Shown one piece after another: positions 12,998-24,000 of a DNA stretch of 64,000 nucleotides; position 1 is the stretch's first letter, and each line of letters opens with the position of its first letter. The notes below the pieces were generated by a model that did not search any database, was not told the origin of the DNA, and saw only the letters and a program-made list of their open reading frames with translations. This stretch comes from Cylicocyclus nassatus (Eukaryota; Nematoda; Chromadorea; Rhabditida; Strongylidae). The position numbers and the translations under genes were made by a program. Location: NCBI GenBank assembly GCA_958299035.1, contig CATQJL010000316.1, positions 36,521,441 through 36,585,440 on the forward strand, written 5' to 3'.

Positions 12998-15900
12998 ATG
13001 GTGGTTCTCTCTCGGTTAGCAACACCCCTTAGGATATCATCAAAGGTAGGAATGGTCCTCAATAATATTTACCGTAACATCCATATTTAGGCTCGACCTG
13101 TGATACTAGTTCAAAACAATTTTTCCACATCATCAGTGCTCAACGTTAAGATCTATTCTAGTGCTAAGGAAGCAGTTCAAGATATTCCAGATAATGCAAA
13201 ACTTCTTGTCGGAGGTGATTAGACTCAAATGCCTGAAAAGAAGTGTGTTGAAAATTCTTCCTGCAGGCTTCGGATTGTGTGGTATCCCTGAAAATCTGAT
13301 TAACGCATTGAGTGAAACTGGACAGAAAGGTCTGACATGTGTCTCGAACAATGCGGGTGTAGACGATTGGGGACTAGGAATTCTTTTGAAGTCAAGGCAG
13401 GTTAGGATGCAAACCTCCAGATTTTTTCTGGTTTATCTTCAGAGGAATAAACAAAATTCTCTTCCAGATTAAGAAGATGATCTCTTCATATGTGGGAGAA
13501 AATGCAGAATTTGCAAGGCAATATCTCTCTGGAGAATTGGAGCTTGAATTTACTCCTCAGGCAAGTGTATCAACCTCTGCTTTTCTTGAAGTTAAATTTA
13601 TTAGTGAGATTTCATTTCGATTCCTTAAACCAAGTAAAAGAATTTTTTGGAACTCCTCAGCATGAAAAAGTTTAACGTATAAACTCATGTTTTATTCATT
13701 GCCACGCTAATCTAAAATTGTGTAACTTTTTTTAAACCGATTTTTACCGTTCTCAAGTAAAGGGAAATTGCTACCTACGCAGCTGACAGAAACATTTTTG
13801 AAAATTTTGCGATTCTTACGGAGGGGGAACCAATTTTTACTCTATCTCTTACTGGTGTACTATAAAGTAAGCTATTGTGAACGAAAGTTATAGCAGAATT
13901 TCGTATTATATGGATTCAATTTCTACTGTGCTCCCCGCTGACAACATTTGCGCGTGAAAATGGGCAGGATTCGAAAGTGCGCGCTCTATCGCCATTTTTT
14001 ACGCGCAATTGCTGCTTGCACCGTGAACAACAAACGATTGCCAAAATCATTGAACTATTTTGCCTCCACCCAAGCAGAAGAGAACTCCAACTATTCTTGA
14101 AAGCTCAAAACATTTGATTCACAATATTTGCAAATTTTCTTAGACGTACCAGCCTCTTATCATGTCTTATCGCCGACGAACGAAAACAGGAGTTCATTGG
14201 CAAATCGGATGACCAGCAAATTTCCAGGGAACCTTGGCTGAACGAGTTCGTGCAGCCGGTGCTGGAATTCCGGCTTTCTACACACCTACAGGCTATGGTA
14301 CGCTAATCCAAGAGGGTGGCGCACCTATCAAATACAGCAAGAGCCAGAAGGGGAAGGTCGAGATTGAAAGCAAGCCTAAGGAGGTTAAAAATTATTATTT
14401 TGAAAAGTTCGTGATTATCATGCAACTTTTTTTTTGAAGAATTTTTCCAGACTCGTGAATTCAATGGCTATAACTATGTGATGGAAGAAGCCATTTGGGG
14501 AGATTATGCTTTGATTAAAGCCTGGAGAGCAGATAAACTTGGTAACATTCAATTTAGGTGAGGAAGTTTGTGAAAAGAAATTGAGAACAGAGGCGGAGCC
14601 ATATAATTTGCAAGAAATGAAAGAAAATAAAATTGGTTAATTGCTTTTTACAAATTTGCTACATTCTTTCCACACCATTGCTTTGAGAAGTGCCAAAAGA
14701 TATTATCTTGCTCTTCACTTCTCCCTTTGATGGTTCTCTATTTATCTACCTCTTTATTTATTTATTTGATCAACAAATTGATTATAATGTCCATAATTAG
14801 TTATTTCAAATAATTTATTTATTGCAGTAATAGCAATATCAAATTTAGCGTGTAGTAAAACCGTGTAGTAAATATATTCATTTTTAGGCTGACAGCTGGA
14901 AATTTCAATAATGCTATGTGTAAGGCCAGCAAATGCACTATCGTTGAAGTAGAAGAAATCGTAGAACCTGGTACCATTGATCCCATGGATGTAAGACATT
15001 AGCATATATAAACAAACTATATTACACTGAAGGCATCATAAATGCAATTTTTGAGGTCCATATTCCGTCCATTTATTGTGATCGTCTTGTGTTAGGAAAA
15101 AGCTATAAGAAACCTATTGAGCGACCTATGTTTGCTTCGGTGGGTTTGAAATGATTTTCTCAATAACTTCCTCTTAATGTAGTTAAATTCAATTCAAGGA
15201 AGGACCTGTAAAGCCATCCACATCGGCAGCTGGCCGGAGTCGTGAAATAATCGCTGCTCGAGCAGCGCTAGAATTCCAGGATGGCATGTATGGTTGGTGT
15301 TTTTTGACTGGTTGAGCTTACTTGACATTCGAAAAGAACAAAATGCAAATTACTGCGGGACAATAGGACTAATGCTCAATTTGCTGCAAATTGAACATTC
15401 TATTGAGGGCTTGTAAAATGAGTTTATAAGCCCTACGATAGAACTGATGTTCATTTGCAGCAAATATTACGACATTTTCATTGTTTGACGTGTAAATTAA
15501 TTATTTGTGTAAACAATCTGAAATAATTGCTTTAGTTATTAATTTTTTCATCTCTTATGTGTGTAGTAAGTAATTTTTTCTATCTCTGGCGTGCTGGATG
15601 TATTACAATTCTATAAAAGCAAAGTTTTTCTCAGTGCAAGAATAAAAGCTATCAAAATAAGACTGAAACTTTTGCCAATTTTCTGATTTTTGGTAATCGA
15701 CAAAGCTAACAAAGTAAGATTAGTGCTCAACAGAAGTTGACAGACAAGCCACTGCTTTTTCCTTAAGACTTTTCAAGGCTGTCCACAGGGCCTTTATCAC
15801 ACTTTCGATTCACCATTTTAGTCAATCTTGGCATTGGTATCCCTACGCTCTGCCCGAATTACATACCAGCTGGAATCAAAGTCCATCTTCAAAGTGAAAA

Positions 15901-17526
15901 TGGAGTGATCGGAGTAGTCAGTTGTTTAGTTTTATTCAGACTAACAGATTACGATATGTATCAATGCTCTGTAGGGTCCATATCCAAAGAAAGGCAAAGA
16001 AGATGCTGATCTCATCAATGCCGGTAAAGAAACAATCACATTATTGCCAGGAGCATCTATATTCGGAAGTGATGAATCTTTCGCTATGATCCGAGGGTGA
16101 GATTTTGCAAGTTTATTTACGCAATTCAAAATCAAATATTTCCAGATCTCATATGGACATCACAATACTTGGCGCTCTTCAAGTTTCTCAGCATGGCGAT
16201 TTGGCCAATTGGATGATCCCTGTAAGTTTCCGAAAGTAGGCGGGTATATTTGACAGTTCATATAACTTGCAGTGCCTACAGCATTTGCGCGTCAACCATT
16301 TGCCGAGTGCAGTGCGATCTGCGCGTGTCATGAAGAGCGCACTCACTTGTTTCGTGCTCCGTGGTCACGCGTTTACACGCAAACGTTGTCGTCAATGCAG
16401 TGACACTATAAACAGTCAAACTTACGCTTATAAGTTTTCCTGCCCCCTTCCAAAATTTTTTTGATTCTCCTCACGTCTAGGCTACAAAAATAGTCTGTAA
16501 AGTCGCTCGAAAGTGGCGCAGTTTCCAAAATACTTTTTTTCAGTGTATCGACCCCGTTGACTTCCACGTTCCCCCCTTTTTCGCAATCCTCACAAACGCT
16601 TTATTGTTCAGGGCAAATTAGTCAAAGGCATGGGCGGAGCTATGGACCTAGTCTCAGCACCGGGAGCCCGAGTCATCGTGACAATGGAACATTGTTCAAA
16701 GAATGGAGAATCGAAAATTTTGCCGAAATGCGATCTGCCGCTCACCGGTAAAAATGTGGCGTCACGAATTATCACAGACATGGTTGGTTCAACACCTAAC
16801 CCACACCTTCAAATCCCTGCAAGAAAAAAATTTGAGTTGAACATTCCAGGCTGTGTTCGACGTATGCAAGAAGAATGGCCTAACGCTGATTGAAGTTCGG
16901 TCGGATCTTAGCGTGGAGGATATCAAGAAAGCAACTGCTGCACCCTTCAAGGTAAGTGTGAACTGTGCATTTGTTCTCCTCTTCAATTGCTCTCAAAAGA
17001 GCGTGAAAAATAAAGCTTAATTTTGTTGACGGTTTACGCAGTGCTTTGGCGACTTGTAATGCGACAACACCTGCGCGTGAATAATTTTTGAAAGAAATTC
17101 GGTCCTGCTCATTTTAGTGCCATATCTTACGCACAATTGTTGCTGGCAACGCAGAAACACTGTATCACTGTATCAGCACAATCTATTGATTATTCTACCA
17201 TAAGTGCTACAACTTTCCTGTGTAAAAATCTGTCACTTTCGATTTATTGGGAATATAAAGATACAAATAAGAAATTAGAGGCAATTTGACTTATGGTCAC
17301 CTGCTTTGGAGAAATAAAACATTTTTGCCCTATTATATCATATCGAGAAAGACAATGTAAAGAGTTGAAGCATTACATAGTTTCCTTCTGCAGCATTTTG
17401 GAAATATCTAGTGCAATAATGTTTAAAAAAATCTATAGTATTTTCACATTTAAAGAACTCAAAGATTTGCTTTAGGTATCCGACAATTTGAAGCCTATGG
17501 GACAGGCACAACTGAACCAACATTGA
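12998..17526 (+). CDS. Succinyl-CoA:3-ketoacid CoA-transferase, mitochondrial (SCOT/OXCT1 family), 15 exons
   Basis: Transfers CoA from succinyl-CoA to acetoacetate in the mitochondrial matrix, the committing step of ketone-body use. Exons: 12998-13045, 13091-13214, 13267-13400, 13468-13560, 14228-14383, 14451-14557, 14888-14990, 15056-15139, 15199-15292, 15822-15916, 15975-16096, 16148-~16221, 16612-16782, 16850-16951, 17476-17526. The spliced product is 519 aa, almost the length of human SCOT, and all phases close. An arginine/serine-rich, acid-free N-terminus of about 30 residues looks like a mitochondrial presequence. The alpha half has the [13 protein letters not shown] glycine-rich segment and [11 protein letters not shown]; the beta half has the catalytic glutamate in LQSENG, then [13 protein letters not shown] and [12 protein letters not shown]. 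The product ends [12 protein letters not shown]. Intron 4 has a GC donor. Introns 4 (about 670 bp) and 14 (about 520 bp) are long. Function is secure by family; expression is not tested here. Confidence 0.96.
15382..15462. repeat. 81-nt hairpin-forming inverted repeat in a SCOT intron
   Basis: TGCTGCAAATTGAACATTC on the left pairs with GATGTTCATTTGCAGCA on the right, and GAGGGCTTGTAAA pairs with TTTATAAGCCCTAC, leaving a loop of a few bases. The length and near-continuous pairing are like a microRNA precursor, but a short MITE would look the same. Confidence 0.55.
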
Positions 17527-19130
17527 CGGGATGGAGAGGATTTGTTGAAGAAGAACCCCACATGTGGATATTTTTTTTCTAAGGCTTCTTACCTTGCTCA
17601 AATTTTCTGCTAAGCAGATAAAATCAAAAATTCTCGGATTTGGTTGTCAAATGACTTTATTTAGTGCGATTAGCAAATAAAATGTAAAATTATGTGTTTT
17701 CAAACTGTCCAAAGAATGTTCCAATAGTCCCTCAGAACTTTATGTTCCTTTAGAAATTATATCGCCAAGCTTAGTATGTGTAAAGGTTATTTATAAGATC
17801 GTAAAGACGGATTCGACTGCGGCCTTTGCGCCCACAGGAGCATAAAATAAAACACTTATAAAAAAAGTCATCACCTCAACGCTCAGCTCAGTCGCAGCCA
17901 GTGCGTAAACACTACCATACGTAAGCAAAAAACCCGTTCGAATAGAGATGAAACCAAAAAAATACGGTTTGCCGGAAGTGCGTGCGTGTCGCGCGCGGTC
18001 CCGCCATCGTCAAGATTATTCTAATGCCTTATAAATGCTTATCTTTCTGAGCAAGTACGTATATGCAAAATTTTTGTGGGGCCTTCATGCTAGAAGATTC
18101 TACTCCAATCACGTTTATAGGTCATAGCGTGCAAAGATTGGATATTTGATATTTTGATTCCAGACAAACTATAGGCTCAAACCAATAACATATCCTTTGC
18201 AACTTGTGATAGGAAAGAAGTATTACCATCTCTTGAGAACTGCAGCTTGAAAAAGTTGTGAACATACGAGACTTTCACTGTTACTAAGGCAAGGACTTAA
18301 CTTTGACTTTCTCTACTTTCGCAAAAGTAACGACGACTTTTCGCTCTGTAGTTGAACTTTCAGCAAAATAAGTGTGATGATAGGAAAGCAATCTGAACTG
18401 AGCCAAACACGGAATTTCGTTCTCGTTTCAGCAGTCATGTTAACGACTGTTTCCCCCTTTGTACTTCAAAAAAAAAAACAAGAATATATTGAACCCATCA
18501 TTTTCGCCTTGTGTAAATTTACTAGTCCTCAAAATTTTTTGAAATTTTAGGAGGCGGTCGTTCCAAACCTTAGCAAATCTTGTTTAACACAAATCTCTTT
18601 CACGTCTTCGAAACCAGCATTTCGAGGCTTTTCACACTGATTTTTTTCAAAACCACTCAGTTGTTAGAAAAATAACGTAAAACAAAAATGCAAGGAAACC
18701 TTATGAATTCCTTGGAAACCGAAGCGTTGCAAATCATTTGTTATTGAATCTTGATTTTCCAATATTACCAAGCGTTTACCGTTTCAAAATACCTTGACTT
18801 ATGATTTTTAGATACTATGCGCAACTATAGAATATGAATGGCGTCAAAACTCCTGCAGTTATGCCGGCAGTAACGGAGAAATTTGGATAAAAATCATAGC
18901 AGTTTGAAAGAGTAAGAAAAAACGTGGATGCCGTTTTGAAGATGTGTGTGTGTGTGAAAAATCTACCCGATTCGAGCGTCGATTCCAGAAGAATCTGGAG
19001 TTCTCATTACTTTTGACTCACTCCATGCACAACCTCACATTCAGATATACTAAAAAAATAGATGGTAAAGATCAGCAGCCACGTCTCCCATTACAGTTAA
19101 AATGTGATTTGAAGATAATTTTCATCCCTC
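17527..19130. other. 3' flank of SCOT and intergenic DNA
   Basis: A canonical AATAAA at 17676-17681, about 150 nt after the SCOT stop, is the likely polyadenylation signal. The remainder is AT-rich with no ORF of note. Confidence 0.5.
17676..17681 (+). terminator. Polyadenylation signal of the SCOT gene
   Basis: AATAAA on the coding strand about 150 nt downstream of the stop codon, the usual distance and hexamer for a nematode 3' UTR. Confidence 0.6.
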
Positions 19131-19547
19131 AGGCCTCGCAGAGTTCACGCGATTTGATCGTCGCGATTGATCGCGACAAGACCACTGTAACAACACAATT
19201 GCATGCCGATCTTCTTGCAACTCGGTTGCGATAGTTCTCCAACACGATTAATCGTGACTGACTATCACAACCGAAATACAGTCATTTTCAACTCGGAGTA
19301 GGCGAAACATTTCAAGTGAAGCAGCACGTCCGCACCGCCACTGGCTCAGAGAGATAGATTAAAATGAAGAGACGCGGACTGCAAAATGGCTCCAATCGTT
19401 GCGAAGCGGATTCCCGCCAGTCCAATTTTCGCCTAAACTGTGCTGAAACTTACTATACAAGAACGTCGGCATGCAATGAACTCGTAACACTTGTCTTGTA
19501 GCGATTGACTCGCGACGATCAAATCGCGTAAATTCTGTCCGAGGCCT
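19131..19547. mobile_element. Foldback MITE with AGGCCTCG ends
   Basis: Left end AGGCCTCGCAGAGTTCACGC and the complement of the right end AGGCCTCGGACAGAATTTAC match, and the match continues inward through GCGATTTGATCGTCGCGA and TTGCATGCCGA. Arms are about 110 bp or more, with an unrelated centre. No ORF with transposase features; target duplication not clear. Confidence 0.65.
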
Positions 19548-19644
19548 CAAGCAACTATGGTTTGTCCCCCACAAATGTTCCCATAGGTACCATCAACGCG
19601 GCTGCCTTTCGGTCGTTTTAACACGTTAACTTGTGAATATAAAG

Positions 19645-20007
19645 GGGTGGGGGACATTAGGTCGCCGAAAAAGGGGGGGGGGGGCACGCGGAAGGCGACA
19701 ATCGGTGAAAAATGGAGGCTGTGTATCATCCGTCTCAATGACTTTCACGGATTTCTACTTTTAGCATTGAGTAGTGTATCTGCCCCCACCCCCCACCCCC
19801 GTAGTCCCCCGGGGTGTCACTTTGACACCGGAGAGTTCTTGATAGGCACAAAATTGGGAATTGTCGCCTTCCGCACCACACCCGAAAAAGGGCGGTCCCC
19901 GCGGTCATTTGCGACAAATACGCACCCTTGTACATGCGCGGACATGCGTTCCTGCAGGGAATCCGCGCGGGACTTTTCCAAATTCGGCGACCTAATGTCC
20001 TCCACCC
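19645..20007. mobile_element. 363-bp inverted-repeat element with perfect 9-bp target duplication
   Basis: Ends are GGGTGGGGGACATTAGGTCG and the complement of GGGTGGAGGACATTAGGTCG. AATATAAAG lies immediately outside both ends (19636-19644 and 20008-20016). A 9-bp duplication points to a Mutator-like or Merlin-like non-autonomous element; ends alone do not decide. The interior is GC-rich with poly-G and poly-C runs, and the overlapping ORFs are by-products. Confidence 0.75.
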
Positions 20008-20074
20008 AATATAAAGCGCTTATGCGAAGAAGACATGTTAGAATGATCGAAAACCGGCCATGTTGATAGTAAAT

Positions 20075-20276
20075 ATCATTCATTCTAAGACTAGGAGAGC
20101 GAGATCGCATTGCACACATTGTCTAAACAAGCCTAATCGTGTACTAGCAGGCTTATACTTGTCATTTATCTCGTTTAGGTTTATTCACTCGTTGGAAACA
20201 AGCAAGAACAAGCTCAAACTTGTTAAGACAATGTCCGCAATGCAGTCGCGCGTCTCCTGGTCATAGAATAGATGAT
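20075..20276. mobile_element. Small foldback element (about 200 bp)
   Basis: ATCATTCATTCTAAGACTAG at the left and the complement of the right end match with few changes. Pairing runs on through GATCGCATTGC, ACATTGTCT and AACAAG. It has the form of a MITE lying between the 9-bp-TSD element and the kinesin gene. Confidence 0.6.
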
Positions 20277-21010
20277 AGGTAGATGATACCTACGCGTTGT
20301 AAAGGCCTTCGTTTGGATGACCCAGTAACAACTTGTGCCCGCCTCGTGCGACGAGTGCGCGGCGAGCGCCGCATCAAGCGCGGCAAAATTTCAAATTCAA
20401 ATAAGCTATTTTATGTGAATCGCATCCTTGCATCAATGGGAATTGGATGTTTTTGTAAAATCTGTGACATATAGGGCTTGTTCATCGAGGCTACGGGAGA
20501 CTGGTACAATAACATAGTTTGGCGTTGCAATAGAACTGTTATTTGAGACGAATGCGCGTCTTTCTATTTACCTCTACTTGGTCGTGAATAACGAGGAAAA
20601 ACTAGAGAAGTTAGTGCAACGATTGTCAGTACCTCATCTATCTTTCGCAATGAAGGATGTTCGAGTTATTTTGCCCCAACTTCAAACTCGGCGATCGTTG
20701 CCTTCCTTGAGACTAGTGACTCGATCGACGAGTACGAATTGATCGAATTTCAAAGAACAACTTACGGAGACTAACTTTTCCTTATATTACCTCCCTGGAT
20801 CCTAAATTTGGCAGCCTGAGTTCTACATTGATTCATAATTGACTGATGAGTGCCGCTCAAAACTCACTGTCATTATTTACTTCTCACGAAAGACCCTTAT
20901 AACGAAGTCTTGTTGTATTCTATCTTATCGAAATCTGCATTCGTATCCATATGTTTACTATCTACTATTGTTTCTCGGACTGTCACAGCGGTATTTTCTC
21001 ATCAAATTTG
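20277..21010. other. Upstream region of the kinesin gene
   Basis: No gene recognised. An AG acceptor (AAATTTGCAG, ending 21013) 22 nt before the kinesin start codon is a candidate spliced-leader site. Confidence 0.4.
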
Positions 21011-21035
21011 CAGATTATCCCATAACTTTATTAAT

Positions 21036-24000
21036 ATGGCAGAAGACCGAATATCGGTTGTCGCTCGAATAAGGCCGTGAGTTCCAGTTATATTTATCTC
21101 GATGTATCGAGTGTTCAACCATTATCGACTTTTTTGAATCTCTCTGTTCATTCAAAACATCTACACATACGTTCTATGTATTCTTGTCATTACAGTGGAT
21201 GGGGAGAGAACCAAATAGAATGGGTGAAGAACGGCGAAAGGAATATTATGAAGAAAGACGGCACAGAAATCTACACGTTTGGTAAAACAGCATATTTTAT
21301 TATATTTACCTTTTCCAGCTGCGATTTCTTGCTACGTTTTTATTCATGAATATCAAATATATGTTCGTTTTCAATTTTCTTTTCGATGTTTTATGTTCTT
21401 GAATCAGTGATCAGCTCTAGAAAAACCTTAGGGTTACCTGATTGAAATTTAAGAATTATTGTCGCTGTCATTGCTCCATTCAGATAATGTATTCGATCAG
21501 CTGTGCTCCAATGAAGTGATTTATGAAAATGTCATGGCTGGCCTAGTAGATGCAGCATTATCTGGTTTCAACACTGCTGTGTGTGCATATGGGCAATCTG
21601 GCGCAGGTAAGCTTTCTACTCTAGATTTTCAAGGAAACTGTCTTTTATTTTAAGGTAAAACCCATACATTGACCGGATCGGAAAATGAAGATGGGCTCGT
21701 GCAAAACACATTCCGTGCCCTTTTGGAAACCATAGCAAAGGTTTATTCTCATTTTGCCTTGCATTAGAATAAAAGGAGTTTTTTCAGGCAAGCGATCGCG
21801 AATATATGATGCGGATTTCCTATATCGAGATATACAACGAGCGAGTACGCGATCTCCTGAGCGATAACTCAATGGATTTGCCTATATACGAAAACAAGGA
21901 CGGCGTGGCTCAGATTGACGGTTTAACGGAGGAAGTTGTCACAGAAAACGCACAGGTGGCGGAATTGCTTGAGAAAGCTCAAGGTGGGAACACTGAAACA
22001 CTATTCTTCGTTTTGAAGCTCTATCTCATATATGAGTTCTGAAGAATTGCTCTTTACTAAGCCGGAATCCTGTCGTTTTTTTTTTTGCCATTCGATCCTT
22101 GTATTGAAATGTTTTGAAAAATTGGCACTATAAACAAAAACAGCTCTAAGAAAACAATTGAGAAATCAAACTGCGCTGGTTTTTGCTATATTTACAATGT
22201 CGAAACTATCATGACTTCTTCACATCATTCTCAGTTACCTGATTTTTTGAGGAGGAATGGTCCTATTGAATAGATTTATTTCCTGTTTTCTTACACACGA
22301 TATACCTATTGGCTGATATTACCTTTACCTTGAAAAACTTTACTCAATTTCTTAAAAATCAGTTTTTCGTGATTTCTAGACCGTCGACAGCTCGGTGAAA
22401 CGCGATTGAACGAACGAAGCTCTCGGTCACATACTATCATTCGCCTCACTATAGAATCTCACGATGGTAAGTAAAAACGTACTTCCTTTTTTTTAAATCT
22501 TGATCTATTGTTCTTCAGTAAACCATGGTAATAATGCGACGAGGTGCTCGGTGATGAATCTAGTCGATCTCGCAGGAAGCGAGAACGCAGCTGCAGCGGG
22601 TACTAATGGACTCAGGCAGAAAGTTAGTTACATTGAGTTGTGTATCCACTGATGATTTTGAGTGAGCCCTTACAGGAAGGCGCAAATATTAACCGATCCC
22701 TCCTTGCTCTGTCAAAGGTCGTCTCTAGTCTAGCTGACAATCAGTAAGTCGTACTTATGCTATTGCTTCCCTTCACCTTCAAACTCACTCCAGGAAGTTT
22801 ATACCATATCGGGATTCGAAACTTACCCGCATCCTGAAACCATCATTGGGAGGAAACTCGAAAACAGTCATTATCTGCTGTGTTGCGCCATTTTCGATCG
22901 CTGAAACCAGCTCGACTCTAAAGGTTTGTAGTTTCTATTGTATAGGTCGATTCGTAACACCCAGATCTTTCTTCATTCTACTTCAATTCCTTTTTTTTTT
23001 TCATTTGAAAATTTGCATACTTATCTGCCTTTTTAAGGGTTTTCTACGGCAGGGGCTTCCAGAAATTTTGCATCTTACTGATCATTCGCTTGTGACCCTT
23101 CATGCTCTCTTGTCTTATCTGAAGTTTCTCACTTCTTTATCTCTAGATATTTCATTTTTTGTCCGAGCAGTTGTGCATAGATCTTATCCAATCTTTATCA
23201 AGACTAGGCCTCACACCTAGAAATATTCACTCTCTTTCTTCAAAACTGACATTTAGTTTGCTAAATTGGCAAAGAAAATCGTTACGAGACCAGTTGTCAA
23301 TGAAGTGAGTGATGACGGTGTGCTCGCTGGATACCTAAGGGAGATAGCAGAGCTCAAGGAAAAGTTGGAGGTTGGTTTACTCGTTCGCCATATGGAAGAA
23401 GTAACCATTAATTTTCAGAAAGCTAACAACAAAAAGGACGAGGAGGAGAAAGGTCGAGAGCAGAGAATGAAACTGGCCGAGCTAACGAAGGGTATTCTCA
23501 ACGGGCGAAATGCGCTTGAAGCTGCCCCTGTATTGGTGAGTTTTGGATTTGGCAGTAATGAATTACCTATTAAACCTTCTCCCAATTCACGTGTTTCAGA
23601 GCAGGAAGACTAGAAGGCAAACATGGGCTCCGGGGAACGGTATGCTTGGGTTATTGAATAGGAGATCGTTCTCGCCACCTTGTAAAAAGGAACGAGGTCT
23701 CGGTCTGATTGATGAGTATGAAGGCCAAAAATCGGTAAGTATCAGATTTTTAGTGATTTTATCATTCTAATATCTACTCATGTTGTAGAGTGAAACTATT
23801 GACGATGTTGATATGGACATCAAAAGAAGTTTATCTCGAGCATCATCTGAGCTCGTGTCTGAAAAGCGTGAAGTCGAGGTGCAAGTAAGTACTAATTCTT
23901 ATCTACTGGTATGTCTCCTGCCTTGATCACAGTTGTTACTCATTCATTTCAGACCACTGAACCTTATCCCATTGATCAAAGCGATGAAGTAGTTACTTTG

